Positions 33,926 to 45,213 of a DNA stretch of 64,000 nt are shown piece after piece (position 1 is the first letter of the stretch; each line of letters starts with the position of its first letter). The position numbers and the translations under genes are program-made. This DNA is from Caenorhabditis elegans (taxonomy: Eukaryota > Nematoda > Chromadorea > Rhabditida > Rhabditidae): positions 4,340,001 through 4,404,000 of the forward strand of contig NC_003283.11 in NCBI RefSeq assembly GCF_000002985.6, written 5' to 3'. The notes under the pieces are model-generated. The model worked only from the letters and a program-made list of their open reading frames with translations. It did not search any database and was not told the origin of the DNA.

Positions 33926-34846
33926 TTATTTCATCAGCTTCAGCACGATTTTTCTGCCTTCAAAAGTTCCCAGCATAATCTTCTTTCGGTAGTCTGATGC
34001 TTCGTGTTTCCTGCTCTTACGGATCCCGCGAGACTTCTTCGAAGATTTCGAGCGAATCCTCCGTTTTCTGCTTTTCTTGTCACATTCCTCATCGGTATCC
34101 GATATCAACACAAGTGGAATCGTCTTCTGCAAAAAAAAATAATATTTCTAAAATTTAACTTTCCAGGAGTCGAAACCAACCTTTGCAGGTGCATTGCTCG
34201 GATGAATTTCCGGCGTGCTCGGTGTACTGCTCTCCGTTGTCGAGCCCAGCGAGTCGTCATTGGAAAGGATGTGCGATATTGAATGGAGCTGAAAATATGC
34301 ATTGAAATGTAAAAAAGCGAATATTTGTTATAACGAACCATTGCAATCGACCGATTTCTGGAATGAATTGAGCTATTGAACGATGTGGATGGAGTGTTAT
34401 TTACCGAAGAAGCCGGCCGGGAATCATTGAAGATCGACTGGAAAAATATATTAAAATTAAGAAAAAAATCTAGTCAAATTTAGTGAAAGAACAAAAAAAA
34501 ATTTGGTTTATCTGGAAATAGCTTTTATTTCAGCTGAAGCACTTGGAAAACGCTCAAATATTGTCGGAAAGTGTCGAAAAACCCTGTAATTTTTTAACTT
34601 TCAGGCAATTTTTCAATTGCTTTACTGAAATACAAGCTTTTTAGAATTGCTCGCCGGCGATTTCCGCGCACCTGTGGACTGTACGCAGTGTATCCCAAAA
34701 GATTCGGAGTTCCCGGGATTGTTGGAAAAGCGGTCGAGTAGAAGGCGTCGGTGGACATTAGAGGGAACTGTAAATTTCAATTTTTTAATTTAAAAATTGG
34801 TCTAACTAGGAGAAATCACCTGTAGCAGTGCTGGATGAGAATACAT
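33926..34846 (-). CDS. Orphan 176-aa protein with eh1-like motif and basic tail
   Basis: I do not recognise the family. Exons 34820-34846, 34672-34767, 34339-34437, 34181-34288 and 33926-34126 are all phase 0 and give 176 aa. The N-terminal half is Ser/Thr/Pro/Tyr-rich (FPLMSTDAFYSTAFP, LLGYTAYSPQ). Residues 75-82 read LHSISHIL, close to the engrailed-homology-1 Groucho-binding motif (FSIxxIL). An ETPS-like stretch (GSTTESSTPSTPEIHP) follows. The last exon is highly basic (KKSRKRRIRSKSSKKSRG), compatible with a nuclear localisation signal. All-phase-0 introns and regular codon use argue for a real gene. An acceptor AATTTTCAG lies about 25 nt before the ATG. A nuclear co-regulator is a guess from the motifs. 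Confidence 0.75.
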
Positions 34847-35137
34847 AATGGCTGCTGAGGTGAAGAAGGTCACACTGAAAATTGAGCTACATTACATAAA
34901 ACAAAAACAAAATTTTGGCACAAAAATTGAAGATATTAATTTAAAGAGCAACAACTCTTGAGGTCAAAAGAAAATTAATAAATTCTTTAATCAGCGAAAT
35001 CAAGCGACGAAAAAAAAATCACACAGAAGTGTTTATATATACACGAATGTCATTTAGTCGGTGAGGAATGAGAGAAAATAAAATAAACAATAATAAGTTG
35101 AATAGCACAGAAGAATGTAATGTTAGAAATACAAGAA

Positions 35138-36167
35138 TTAAAGAGATTCAGATGAGCCTTCAGAGCTTCCACCTTGCACCCCATCGTCGTCGTCATCACG
35201 TCTACGCGAAGGTCCAGGAGCGTTTGGATCTGAAAAAAATCAGCGATAAAAATATCATTTTTCCATTTTCTTTACCATTTTTGTTGGACTTTGGACTCTT
35301 CTTCGGTGGCTGCTTGCTCGATGGTTTCGATTCTCCCGAGTCGGTAGAGTCCTCAGAGCTGCCCTTCGAGTGAAGCCCAGCCTGATGAGCCTTCTTTTTC
35401 GAAATTTTTGATGTACGAGACGGGGAGACGCCTTGCGTGGATGTGCTTGGCTCCGACGTGTTTGAGGTGGACGGTTGATTGCCCAGAAATGGATTTTGAT
35501 GACCAGCAGGCGGTGGTCGTGGTGGTGGTGGGCCGGACGTTGATGGAACTGAAATTTTTTTTTTTTTTGGAAAAAGAAAATTAATTCTAAAACCCCCGGA
35601 AAAATAGAATTTACGTAAATATTTACCTTGACCGCTCATCCTCGTGGGTCCACTACTTCCACTACTATCATTTCCACTTCCACTTCCACTTCCACTTCCA
35701 GATTCTTCACTGATTTTGCTGATAGTCCGTGGAACCGCTTGCTGACTCGAGCCAGGACCGGAATACGCGCTGAATTTATCAAATGGATCATTTGCAACCG
35801 GATATCTGCTTCTTGGAAGTGGCCGTACTCTACGTACACCGGGCAGGAGACTCAAGTCTTCGAGTTGCTCGCTGACTGGAAGGTTAGCAGGAAATGGTGT
35901 AACTGGCGCCGACGTCGTCGGTGGCTTCACGGCAACGACACTCTGTTCAGGTTGCTGAGCCGGACGGAATTCGTCACTTCGTGCACGCTTTCGAAATTCC
36001 ATGGCCGTTTGTCGAACGGCGTCGGTGACAGTGCTGCTGCGTCCTCGAAACGGTGGCTGTGGCCCGTCCAAATCTGGTTCACTATCCTCTTCTGGATCCA
36101 CATCTGGTTGGCATCGTTTCCGAGGGTTTTTCTTCCCACCGCCGCACGGATCCTCCTCGTCGGCCAT
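35138..36167 (-). CDS. Orphan 301-aa low-complexity nuclear-like protein
   Basis: Family not recognised. Exons 35627-36167, 35276-35548 and 35138-35229 (all phase-1 junctions) give 301 aa. The N-terminus is MADEEDPCGGGKKNPRKRC, then an acidic patch and a more ordered stretch with TDAVRQTAMEFRKRARSDEF (possible short helix/NLS). Gly-Ser repeats (GSGSGSGSGN), a Pro run (GPPPPRPPPAG), a Lys/Ser-rich segment (KQPPKKSPKSNKNG) and an acidic, Ser/Gly-rich C-terminus follow. It looks largely disordered. An acceptor GTTTCAG lies 6 nt before the ATG. It is co-oriented with genes on either side. Confidence 0.75.
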
Positions 36168-36696
36168 TCTGGTCTGAAACAAAACTAATAAATATATTTT
36201 AATTTTAACATGAAAGAGACATTTTAAACCGAAAAATTGAAGATTTTTAACCGAAAAATCGAAGAAAAATCAAAAGAAACCGATAAGAACGAAGGAAAAA
36301 CTAGTTATAACTAAAAATCCGAAAATTCGCGCGCGCAAAAATTCAAATTTAAAAGTTTGCAGCCAGCTACAGTATCTCAAAATCTCAGGCACACTAGCAA
36401 CTTTGCACAACAAACTACTGTAGATCATAAATTTCTAGGCTTATTTTGATTTTATTTTTGTAATATTTTTAAAAACTTATTAAAAATTATAAACTAAAGG
36501 GAAAATAACATTAAATGGGGAACAACAAAAAAACTATTCAAAAACTAAATTAGCAGATGTGATGAAATAGGGAGATCACTTAACACGGCCTGGCACGGCA
36601 AAACAAAATTAGCAATTGTTAACCCAGTCTGAAATTATAAAAAAATTTAAAGTTTTTAACAAAAAAACGTGCACACAATCCTGAAAAACTCACAAT

Positions 36697-37722
36697 TTAC
36701 TTGCAGTTGTATGCAAACTCCCAGCTGTCATCGGACCATTCTTCTTCGTCGCTATCGGCTGAAACTTGAAAAAAAGTCAATTAAAAAAAAATTTCTGTCG
36801 TAAAAAATCTTACATTGTTCTTCGAGAGTTTTACCTCTTCGAATAGGGAAAAGCACGCGGCTGAGAAGCTCCTGGCGGATTCTGGCTGAAAAAAATATTT
36901 TTTTTTCTCTTGTGGGCTTTTTTTATCCTCGGGAGTAGCGTGAGTTTTTATTGTGCTTAAAAATATTTAATAAAGTCTTAAATTCAGATCTTCTTTTTAT
37001 GACATCTCAGGATATAAAACTACTTTTTGGCATTAAAAAAACCTTCAAAAGTAAGCCAAAAATGCAAAACGACCAAGATATGGGCGGAGCTTAATTTAGA
37101 ATTTTTCATTTATGGCAACGCTGAAAAATACGCCTAAAGACAAAAGTTTTTTCTCAAAATCAAGTAGCAAGCGCGCTCCATTGAAACATCCCGCTTCAAA
37201 ATTTTGGGTCTCGTTAGGAATTGGCGGCAAAACTGTAAATTCATACCTTTCAAGTGTTTTTAAAAATTAATTTTATTTTTTAAATTTTCAGTTTCGCCAC
37301 ATAATCTTTTAAAAAAAACAACGAAAAACGCTACAAAAATGCCGAAAAAATGCTTGAAAACTATCCATTTTTTACCTAACGAGACCCAACTTTGGCAGTG
37401 GAGCGGACTTGCATCTCGATTTCAAAATTTGCGTTTTTCTGCGTCCCCATAATAGTTAGGGCAAATCGCTACTACGCGATCGTGGCGAGACCCACTTCGA
37501 AAAAAAAGCGTGCGCCTTTAAGATGACATGCTTACCGTAATGCTCCCAGTACTCATCGTCGTGTTGCTCGTCGAAGGGCTCTTTCAACATCGGCTCCTCG
37601 CTGATTTCGCTGACGGAAAAGTATTCCGATGCATCGACTCCCTTGGCGATGTTGGTTTTAGTTACGAAGACAAACACTTTTTTCAGCCAAGCCTGGGTCA
37701 AGCTTATTAGGTAGCCCAACAT
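36697..37722 (-). CDS. Orphan 106-aa acidic protein
   Basis: Not recognised. Exons 37536-37722, 36814-36885 and 36697-36758 join in frame to 106 aa. The start MLGYLISLTQAWLKKVFVFV is amphipathic/hydrophobic and could be a targeting or membrane-associated segment. The middle is acidic (EPFDEQHDDEYWEHYARI), then a basic helix (RQELLSRVLFPIRRGK) and a terminal acidic-aromatic stretch (SDSDEEEWSDDSWEFAYNCK). The acceptor TTTTTCCAG is 13 nt before the ATG. The first intron contains a foldback repeat. Confidence 0.65.
37150..37430. repeat. Complete foldback repeat, GCGCGCTCC..GGGTCTCGTTAGG family
   Basis: AGCAAGCGCGCTCCATTGAA and TTGGGTCTCGTTAGGAATTGG are mirrored by CCTAACGAGACCCAACTTTGG and CAGTGGAGCGGACTTGCA. 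This is the uninterrupted form of the element found split by insertions at 2043-2600 and 10250-11165. Confidence 0.8.
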
Positions 37723-37792
37723 TTCTGGCTACCTGGAAAAATGAAATTTCAGTAAAGTTTAAAGAAAATTTTCAAAGCAAAATATAGAAAGA

Positions 37793-38230
37793 ATAGGGGT
37801 GGCGGCAAACGATTTTTCCGGCAAATCAGCAAACCGGAAAATTGCCGGCAAATCAGAAAAAAGGCAAATTGCCGGTTTTGAAAATTTCCGGCAAATCGGC
37901 AAATTGCCGGGGTTGAAAATTTCCGGTCAATCGGAAAATCGGCAAATTTCTGGAATTGAAAATTTCCGGCAAATCGGAAAATTGCCGGAATTGAAAATTC
38001 CGGCAACTCGGAAAATTGCCGGAATTGAAAATTTCCGGCGAATCGGCAAATTGCCGGGATTGAAAATTTCCGGCAAATCGGCAAATTGCCGGAATTCAAA
38101 ATTTCCGGCAAATTGGCAAATCGGCAAATCGGCAAATTGTTGGGGTTGAAAATTTCCGGTAAATCAGAAAATTGCAGGAATAGAAAATTTCCGGCAAACC
38201 GGCAATTTCAGTTTTGCCGAATTTGTCGAC
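37793..38230. repeat. TTGCCG-type repeat array
   Basis: Begins TAGGGGTGGCGGCAAACGAT. About ten copies of TTTCCGGCAAATCGGCAAATTGCCGG(A/G)(A/G)TTGAAAA follow. All minus-strand open frames here (repeated ICRFAGNFQFRQ) are products of the repeat. Confidence 0.85.
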
Positions 38231-39983
38231 AAAATACTTATGACATTTCAAAAAGGACTTTATATTTATGTACCTCAAAAAATTTAGGTGCACCTAGAAA
38301 AGTCGAACTTTACAGGATCATAAATTTGCTCAAAATATGCCGTAGATGTAGATTTTGGAACATTTTACGGTTGTCTGAGGCTTGGGAACTATTCTGGAAA
38401 TTTTCTGGAAAATTTAATTTTTGAAGAAAAAAAATCTGCAAATTTTCTCGAACAAAATTTTATTTTATTAAACAAAAAAATTCACATTTGGAAAAATTTC
38501 AGGACCTACTAAACTAATACTAAAACCGAGAAAAAATAGTTTTTTCCAGCCCTATATATATCTCTCTCTCGTACTTTTAAACCTCCTAAATGCCATCAAG
38601 AAGCTTACATTCAAAATCTCTTAGGCGTGCATCTTAAACAGATAATTCTAAAAATACTTTAAGATTTTCCAATTTTCAATCCAAAAATGTACGGATGAAA
38701 AGATCAAAAACAAAATTCAAACGTTTAAGATTTTATTACAAAAATTTCAGCTAGTTATATGAACATGACTCTAGTAAGTAATTGGCAATTTTGAATCTAT
38801 TATATCTAAGACAATATGGAAAATTGGAAATTGAATCCAATTATGTGAAAGTACCTTCTATTAACAACGAGGCGTTGAAACTTTTTGAACTACATATGTG
38901 GTCAAGTACCTAATTTTAAAGTAGAATATGAAATATAAATTTTTCCGACATTTTACCAATTTCGCCCTAAACTACAGTATATGGTCTCGAAACGCCAAAT
39001 TTTTGTTGAATGCAAAAAAGGTATGCGCCTTTCAAGTGGCCCGCATTTTTTGTAGATCAAACCGTAATGGGACATCCTGGCACCACGTGGCCTTTTATGA
39101 GTACAGTACTTTCGAACTTTCATCGCTGTGAAATGTTATTGATTTTTTAGAGTTTTTCTCAGGATTTTTCAAAATTTAAGGGGTTTTTTTGATGAATTAA
39201 TAAATACATTTTTACCGACAAACTATGAAAAATCGATGAAAATTTCGTAGAAATAAAAGTTGGAAATTACAGTAGGCTTTAAAGGCGCGCACCTTCTTGT
39301 AATTACCAAAAAGTTGTCGTGTCGAGACCCGTTATCATATTTTTGACTCAAAAATCGCCAAATTTCGCGTCCCGGGAATAAAATTCATGAAAACATAAAT
39401 TGCAAAAAAAGCAAAAAAAAAACAAAATTTAAAAAAAAGTTAAAGTTTCAAATAAAATAAACTCTGCCAAGAACAGATACACAATACAAAAATTTCAAAT
39501 TTCTCGAAAAAATATTTTTTATAGAATAAAAAACAAGTGCCAATTCATCAAAGACGACCTCTTACTTGTGGGATTTTCGTTTTAAATGTGAACTCGTCAA
39601 GAAAATTACTAGATTTTTTAACGTTTTTTTGTGCAAACTTTAAGCTTGTTTGAAAACTTTACGTAATATCACGTGGTGTCAGGCTCTCCCATAACGGTTT
39701 GATCAAAAAATGCGGGAATATTTTGCCCAAAATATGTGACGTCAGCACGTTCTTAACCATACGAAATCAGTTGAGAACTCTGCGTCTCTTCTCCCGCATT
39801 TTTTGTAGATCTACGTAGATCAAACCGAAATGAGACACTCTGACGCCACGTGTAATATTCAGATCCCACAAGAATTACGCCACCTTTGAACTTATTATCA
39901 CAAAAAGTAGAGATCAATATCATTAGACGTTAAACTAGGATGTTTCATGCCAAACCAAAAATTTTTTGATTCAAAATCTTCCA
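38231..39983. other. Gene-free interval with foldback repeats
   Basis: No gene seen. It contains a GGTCTCGAAACG ... GTCGTGTCGAGACCCG inverted repeat (about 38975-39350) that has a fragment of the CACGTGG family inside it (39040-39090), and a complete CACGTGGTGTCAGG palindrome (39668-39855). Confidence 0.6.
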
Positions 39984-41592
39984 CTAAACTTGATGTTCCG
40001 GAATACGTATTGCAAACTAAAAAAAAACATTTTATTTGTAAGTTTTAAATGTGAAAAACTTACTTTATCCAGGTTTTCAACTGTCGCTCTAATTAATTCA
40101 TTCACTTCCCCCTCAATTTCAGCTAAACTTCTAGGTGTGCCTTCTACCAGAGCTTTGACGAGCTTATTGATTTTCCAAGCTAGTAGATCCACGGTCTCTT
40201 CATATTTTCTCAGTTGCAACCTAGTCAAAATTGTAGTCTTCATTTCAGTTTTCACCGCTTTTTGAGTATTATACTTCATTTCACAATCTCCCTGAAAAAA
40301 TCCAGGTTTTTAAAAAAATGTGTACAACTAAATCCTACAAGCCGACATGCCTACATGTCTACATGCCTACATGCCTACATGCCTACATGCCTACATGCCT
40401 ACAGTCATACCTTCTCATAGGTGTCGAGAGCCAATGAATCCGGTTCCTGCCCCATCTCCAACCAATTCAAGCAACAGTCTCGGCCTATTTTCTCTAGAAC
40501 AAGGTCTTTATGTTCTTCGGCTAAGGGTTCTTGAGATCCAAAAAGATTTGAGATCAAATTAGATGGCTCTAGACTTGCACCAATTTGATCTACTACGGTG
40601 TCACTTGAATTGTCCAAATGATCAGTGGAATCCGACAAGACCTGAAAAATCTAAAATTGAACTGTGAGGTGTTCTATAGTAGAACAACCTCTGTCAAGTC
40701 CCCGGGATTGTTCTGTTGCAGCAATTCTTCAGAATCAAGTAGCAAGCGCCTACGTTTTCAGGCTCCCACATCTACATTTTCAGGCTCCCACAGTTCTTCC
40801 ATCCAGGCTTCTTCTTGCAGAGCAAGCTGAAAAATGTCACCTACTGTTACAGATTCCTTGGTAAATAGTGACTTACAAATCTAGCGAGCTCCTCTTTTTC
40901 TATCATTTCCTGGTCAGTGATTGGCTCAGAACCTGCCGTCTCAGTTCCATTTTCCAAGAGACTCTTTTCCTGAATAGGTGAATTGGAGAGATTCGGCAGT
41001 TTTAATAATTGCCGGGATTTTGAATTTTTCGCGAATCGACAATTTCGACAACTGACAAAATTGTCCAAAATTTCAGGACCAAAATCTTGAAAATTTACAA
41101 ATTCCCCGTTGATTTTTATTGATTTTTTGAGTTCGGCAACTTTTTTTTTAATTTTATGAACAATTTTCAAGCTTCTAGAGGCTTACGACACTTTGAGCTT
41201 GAATTTTGACATTTTTTCAACAATATACATTTTAATTCTACAGAAATTCTTGAAGTTCCGTCAAATTCCTCAAAGTAACCACAAATAGTTGTGCTGCAGT
41301 TAAATGTGGCAATTTGTTGTCGGCAAATTTGGCAATTTGCCGGTTGGCCGATTTGCCAGAATTTTTAATTCTGGCAATTTGCCAATTTAACAATTCGCGG
41401 ACTTGCCGGAAATTTCTTTTCCGGCACAATTTGCCGGATATTTTAATTTCCGGCACACTTTGCCGATTTGCCGGAAAAATCGTTCGGAAAAAATTGCCTA
41501 TCCCTAATGAGCACCACTAATAGAAAAAACACTTTAAAGCATAAAAAACTCACCAAATCATTTTCCATCTCCGGTCCGTCTGAAAAGTCCAT
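39984..41592 (-). CDS. Orphan 224-aa acidic/helical protein
   Basis: Not recognised. Exons 41554-41592, 40877-40969, 40776-40826, 40411-40641, 40064-40291 and 39984-40016, all phase 0, give 224 aa. It starts MDFSDGPEMENDLEKSLLEN. It is acidic up to TVVDQIGASLEPSN, with Cys/Trp in IGRDCCLNWLEMG. The fifth exon is a long charged helix (LQLRKYEETVDLLAWKINKL, EGEVNELIRATVENLDK), a likely coiled coil. It ends FAIRIPEHQV. A TTTTCAG acceptor lies about 20 nt before the ATG. Exon 3 ends at the first of two duplicated donors. An 8-bp tandem repeat abuts the exon 4 donor. Confidence 0.65.
40340..40402. repeat. CTACATGC tandem octamer
   Basis: About seven near-perfect copies of the 8-mer CTACATGC, ending a few bases from the exon 4 donor of the 40-kb gene. 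Confidence 0.85.
41310..41515. repeat. TTGCCG-type repeat
   Basis: AATTTGCCGGTTGGCCGATT and similar units, ending CCGGAAAAATCGTTCGG, between exons 1 and 2 of the 40-kb orphan gene. Confidence 0.7.
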
Positions 41593-41793
41593 CGCGAACG
41601 TCTCAAGATTCTGCCAAAGTCTGAAAACGCTTCATTTTCAGATATGTTTCAGTGGAAGAAAAATGCATAAGATAAAGTGAAATCAGGTAGAAATAATAAA
41701 GGCACTAGTGCAGAAAACTTTCAAGAATTTAAGAATGAGATGTGGGAGAAGTAATCAGTTGAAAAATAGAAACAAATTCATGAAAAAAGAAGC

Positions 41794-42382
41794 TTAGAGC
41801 TGACGATTTCTTGCGAAACTCTGCGTCTTGTTTAATTTCCTGAAACATGAAGCATGTGTTTTAATTATGTAACTAAAAAAAATACTAACTCGGCGAGCTC
41901 CTTGCTGAAATCACTGACATGAAAATGGCGCAGAATATCTGGAAACGGTGTTCCATTCAATACCATGCCCAAAATAACAAGGAATAAGATCCAAAGTCCA
42001 ATTCTTATCTGAAAATGAGGTTTTTTATTTGCAAAGTTTTTTTTTAATTTGGCGGGAAAATCAAAATTATATACATAAATTTTTCAAAAAAAAAAAAATA
42101 AACGTTGGCGGGAAATTCAAACTTAATATTTTTTTTTCAATTTTCGGGGGAAAAGTAAAAGTTTAATTTTTTTGAAAAAATTTGGCGGTCATTCCAAATT
42201 CCAAAATAGCAATTTAACTGTCAAATTTAGTTAACAGTTTTGGCGGGAAGTTCAAATCTTAAGTTTCTGAAAATTTAGGCTGGAAATAAAACGTATTTAA
42301 CTTTAGAAATTCATCAATATTGATTCGAAAAATCACTTACCATAATTCGAAACCGATTGTCTCGTCGATTTGGACGATGCAT
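41794..42382 (-). CDS. Orphan 68-aa single-pass membrane protein
   Basis: Not recognised. Exons 42341-42382, 41890-42008 and 41794-41839 join in frame to 68 aa. A basic N-terminus (MHRPNRRDNRFRIMIR) precedes one clear transmembrane segment (GLWILFLVILGMVLNG), then PFPDILRHFHVSDFSKELAE and a basic tail ending SFARNRQL. By the positive-inside rule the N-terminus is cytoplasmic. An acceptor AAATTTCAG lies about 16 nt before the ATG. The stop is about 200 bp before the next gene start, an operon-like distance. Confidence 0.65.
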
Positions 42383-42639
42383 GCTTTTTTTTGACTCTGA
42401 AATTTTCTGACAAATTAAAAAAAAACTAATTAAATTTCAAAAAATATAATAAAAACTGGGCTAACAACCAGTTATGGAATACAAATACAAATATAGTGGA
42501 AAATTTAAGATATGATATTTTCATTCAACAATTTTGAGAAGGACGAGCAGGGGCGATTTTCGATGAAGAAAATTTGAAATTTTATGTGATTATGAAAACA
42601 GCGCATTTTCAAACAGACTTCACCGAAACATCAGAGGAA

Positions 42640-42775
42640 GGTGTGGGCGGCACTTGCCTTTCGGCAAATTGGTAAATTGCCGGTTTGCGGATTTGCCGGA
42701 AGTTTTCAATTCCGGCAATTTGCCGATTGGCCGTTTGCCGGAAAAAATCGTTTGCCGCCCACTCCTGATCAGAGG
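42640..42775. repeat. Short complete TTGCCG-type element
   Basis: Ends GGTGTGGGCGGCACTTGCC and GTTTGCCGCCCACTCCTGA, with a short TTGCCG core and no long spacer; a compact version of the family. Confidence 0.75.
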
Positions 42776-42915
42776 GGGGGGGGGGACATGGGGATATGAA
42801 GAGATTTTGTGAACCCTCCGAAAATTGGTTGAAATTTTGTTAACTTAAAATTACAAATGAAGATGTAAAAAGGATAAAGGTTATAATATAAGACATGGAA
42901 GAAAATTGATCCTGG

Positions 42916-44207
42916 TTAGTTGCTGCACTTGGACTTGCGCTTGATGATCCGCCAGAAGCGATGCAAAACTTTCAACACGCCATTTTTCTTTTTGATCTTG
43001 TGTTCAGTGGCGTTTTCAGCTATTTCTTGCTCTTGTGTACCAACATCTGTGATCTGGAACTCCAAAAGGTACTACAACAGAAGAATATCAGTTAGTTAAC
43101 TTTGAAAGAACTATTGAATATTACATACAAAATTTGTTTGATTTCACTCACTAAAGTTCATTATTCAGGCGACACTTGCCGCTTGGCAAATTTGTTGTCA
43201 ACAAATTCGGCAAATTGGCAAATTTCCGGTTTGCCAATCTGCCGAAACTTTTCATTTTCGGCAAACTGCTGATTTACCAATTTGCCGGATATCAATTTGC
43301 CGAAAGTGTTCAGAGGGATTTTTTATAAGACGGAAACACTTGAAACTGTGCCTTTTTTGAAATTTTCCCCCGTTTTCTTTAGATATTTTCATAGAACTTG
43401 TTTATTTTTCAAAATAGATGTAGGAACATTCATAGGATGCGTACAATTTTGCAGATTAAAATTGAAATTCTGAAATTTCCAAACAAAAAAATGTGCAAAA
43501 CCACAATTGGCCGGAAATTTTCAATTCCGCCAATTCGCCGATTTGCCGGTTTGGCCGAAAAAATCGGTTGCCAAATTTTTGAAAACTGATCTTGAAACAA
43601 AAACAGCGGTATAGAAAGTATTCGGCAAGTTTATTTTATAAAAAATTACCTCACGGGACAATTGTAGATCATCAGGTTTCTCCTCAATTTGACTTTCAAG
43701 CTCTGAAATTCTCATCTTCACAGAATTCATGTTATCTCGGAGAAAAGTAAGATGATTTGGATCAGTTGTCGATTGCATGGTATGAGACTGTGGATATGGA
43801 GATGAGCATCTTGGTTCTGACTGAAAAAGTGTGATAATGATCAGGAAGTCGTGAGCTCGCAAACGTCAATTTCTGAGTGCCATATAAATTTATGGGAAAG
43901 ATCAATTTCAAAATTAAGTTGACCCAAGTTTTTATCACAGTTCTCACAAATGACAGTCCAACTTTCATAATAATATATAACCAACCTTGCAATTCCTCTC
44001 CTCCATTAAATCGACTAATTTTTCGTGCTCAAAAGAACACTTCTTTGTTGCTTCCAACCACATGGTTAATTGATAAGAATAATAGATCTTTAAAAAAAGA
44101 ACCTAATTGAAGTTAGGTTGCTAAAATGAACATACCAAGTTTTCTGAAGATTGGCTGCAAACCTCATGGGTTGAGTCGTAGAAAGCTGTTGCAATATCAT
44201 AGTTCAT
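42916..44207 (-). CDS. Orphan 166-aa helical protein with basic C-terminus
   Basis: Not recognised. Exons 44136-44207, 43986-44087, 43650-43820 and 42916-43071, all phase 0, give 166 aa. It starts MNYDIATAFYDSTHEVCSQS. Helical segments are YQLTMWLEATKKCSFEHEKL and NSVKMRISELESQIEEKPDD (probable coiled coil). The C-terminus is strongly basic (HKIKKKNGVLKVLHRFWRII followed by KRKSKCSN). There is no signal peptide or membrane segment. An acceptor TTCATTACAG lies about 20 nt before the ATG. The preceding gene's stop is only about 75 bp before that acceptor. The third intron is occupied by a TTGCCG-type element. Confidence 0.7.
43160..43580. repeat. TTGCCG-type foldback element in orphan-gene intron
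   Basis: GGCGACACTTGCCGCTTGGC at the left, spacer with TTTTTTATAAGACGGAA, GATGTAGGAACATTCATAGG and AAATTGAAATTCTGAAATTT, and AATTCGCCGATTTGCCGG at the right. The spacer matches the copies at 16.8 and 50.5 kb. Confidence 0.75.
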
Positions 44208-44292
44208 CGTTAGTTTACATCGGAAACTGTAATGAAACATTTCGAAAGCTCAAAGAAAAAAAGTGATAGGAAACAACCTTTAAAGCGAAATT

Positions 44293-45213
44293 TTAAAAAT
44301 TAAAAATAAACCAACTTGAGCTCCTCCTTCCGTTGAAAATCAATATTTCGATGCTGCTAACTGTCGGTTTCCCAAGTAAAAGCAGGCCGAACGGATCCTC
44401 CTGAATATTTTGATTTTTATTTTTAAGAAAATTGAAATGAAACAAGGCTTAACAAAAGAGGTAAATGAGTTGGTATAAATCAAAAAAAGTACAAAAGTTG
44501 GTATAAATCAAAAAAAAAGATGTAGTGCTATCCTAAACTGGCAGACCAAAAAACAAGTATCTCGATTCCAGCATATTCCAAACGTAAACTTCATCCTGAA
44601 GATGAAAATAGATGTGAAGTTGGATGTAGATCACCTGAAATTATAGTGTGTTTGGACCCAGGGTTGGCGGCAAAGTTTTTTTTTCCGGCAAATTGGCAAA
44701 TTGCTGGAATTGAAATTTCCGGCAAATCGGTAAATCGCAAAATGGCAAAATTTAATAATTCCGAAAAAAACGGCAAACCGGCAAATTGCCGATTTGTCGA
44801 ATTTGCCGAAAAACGGCAACTTCCGAAAAAAAATTGTGGTTTTGCACTTTCTAATGGAAATTTCAAAATTTCAATTTTAATCGGCAAAATTGTACGCATC
44901 CTATGAATGTCCTACACATATTTTTTAAAGTAAGCAAATTCTATGAAAATATCCAAAGAAACCGGGAAAATTTTTCGAAAATTTTCAAATTGATGTTCGG
45001 CAAACGGCAAATCGGCAATTTTCCGGAAATTAAAATTTCCGAAAAATCGGCAACCCGACAAATTGCCGATTTGCCAAATCTGCCGACTAGAAAATTTACG
45101 GCAATTGCCACCCACCCCTACCACAAAAGATAACCAAAACTGTTTCATTCAAAGGAAATGCTCACCCACTCCAACTCGTTGTCCTCTACATCCTCCATGT
45201 TTCTGCGTTCCAT
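44293..45213 (-). CDS. Orphan ~70-aa protein (model partly uncertain)
   Basis: Not recognised. Exon 1, 45166-45213, reads MERRNMEDVEDNELEW and is followed by a good donor GTGAGC. Exon 2, 44539-44595, reads DEVYVWNMLESRYLFFGLP. Exon 3, 44293-44400, reads EDPFGLLLLGKPTVSSIEIL onwards. All junctions are phase 0, but the exon 2 donor GTTTAG is weak and would otherwise be a stop. Exon 3 could instead splice from GTTGGT onto the next gene's leader and stop at once. An acceptor TTTTCAG lies 25 nt before the ATG. The first intron is filled by a TTGCCG-type element. Confidence 0.5.
44660..45120. repeat. TTGCCG-type foldback element
   Basis: Left end CAGGGTTGGCGGCAAAG, right end GGCAATTGCCACCCACCCCT. 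The internal spacer is the reverse complement of the 16.8/43.2-kb spacer (CAAAATTGTACGCATCCTAT), so this copy is in the opposite orientation. Confidence 0.8.

Noticed and set aside
35636-36188. Plus-strand and alternative-frame ORFs over the 301-aa orphan
   Set aside because: Shadows of a low-complexity exon; only the chosen minus frame links through matching phase-1 junctions.
37799-38424. Several 60-130 codon frames with repeated ICRFAGNF / KISGKSANR motifs
   Set aside because: Translation of the TTGCCG repeat; the same peptides recur at every copy of the element.
40340-40402. CTACATGC repeats considered as a CRISPR-like array
   Set aside because: Contiguous 8-mers without spacers in a eukaryote; a simple tandem repeat.
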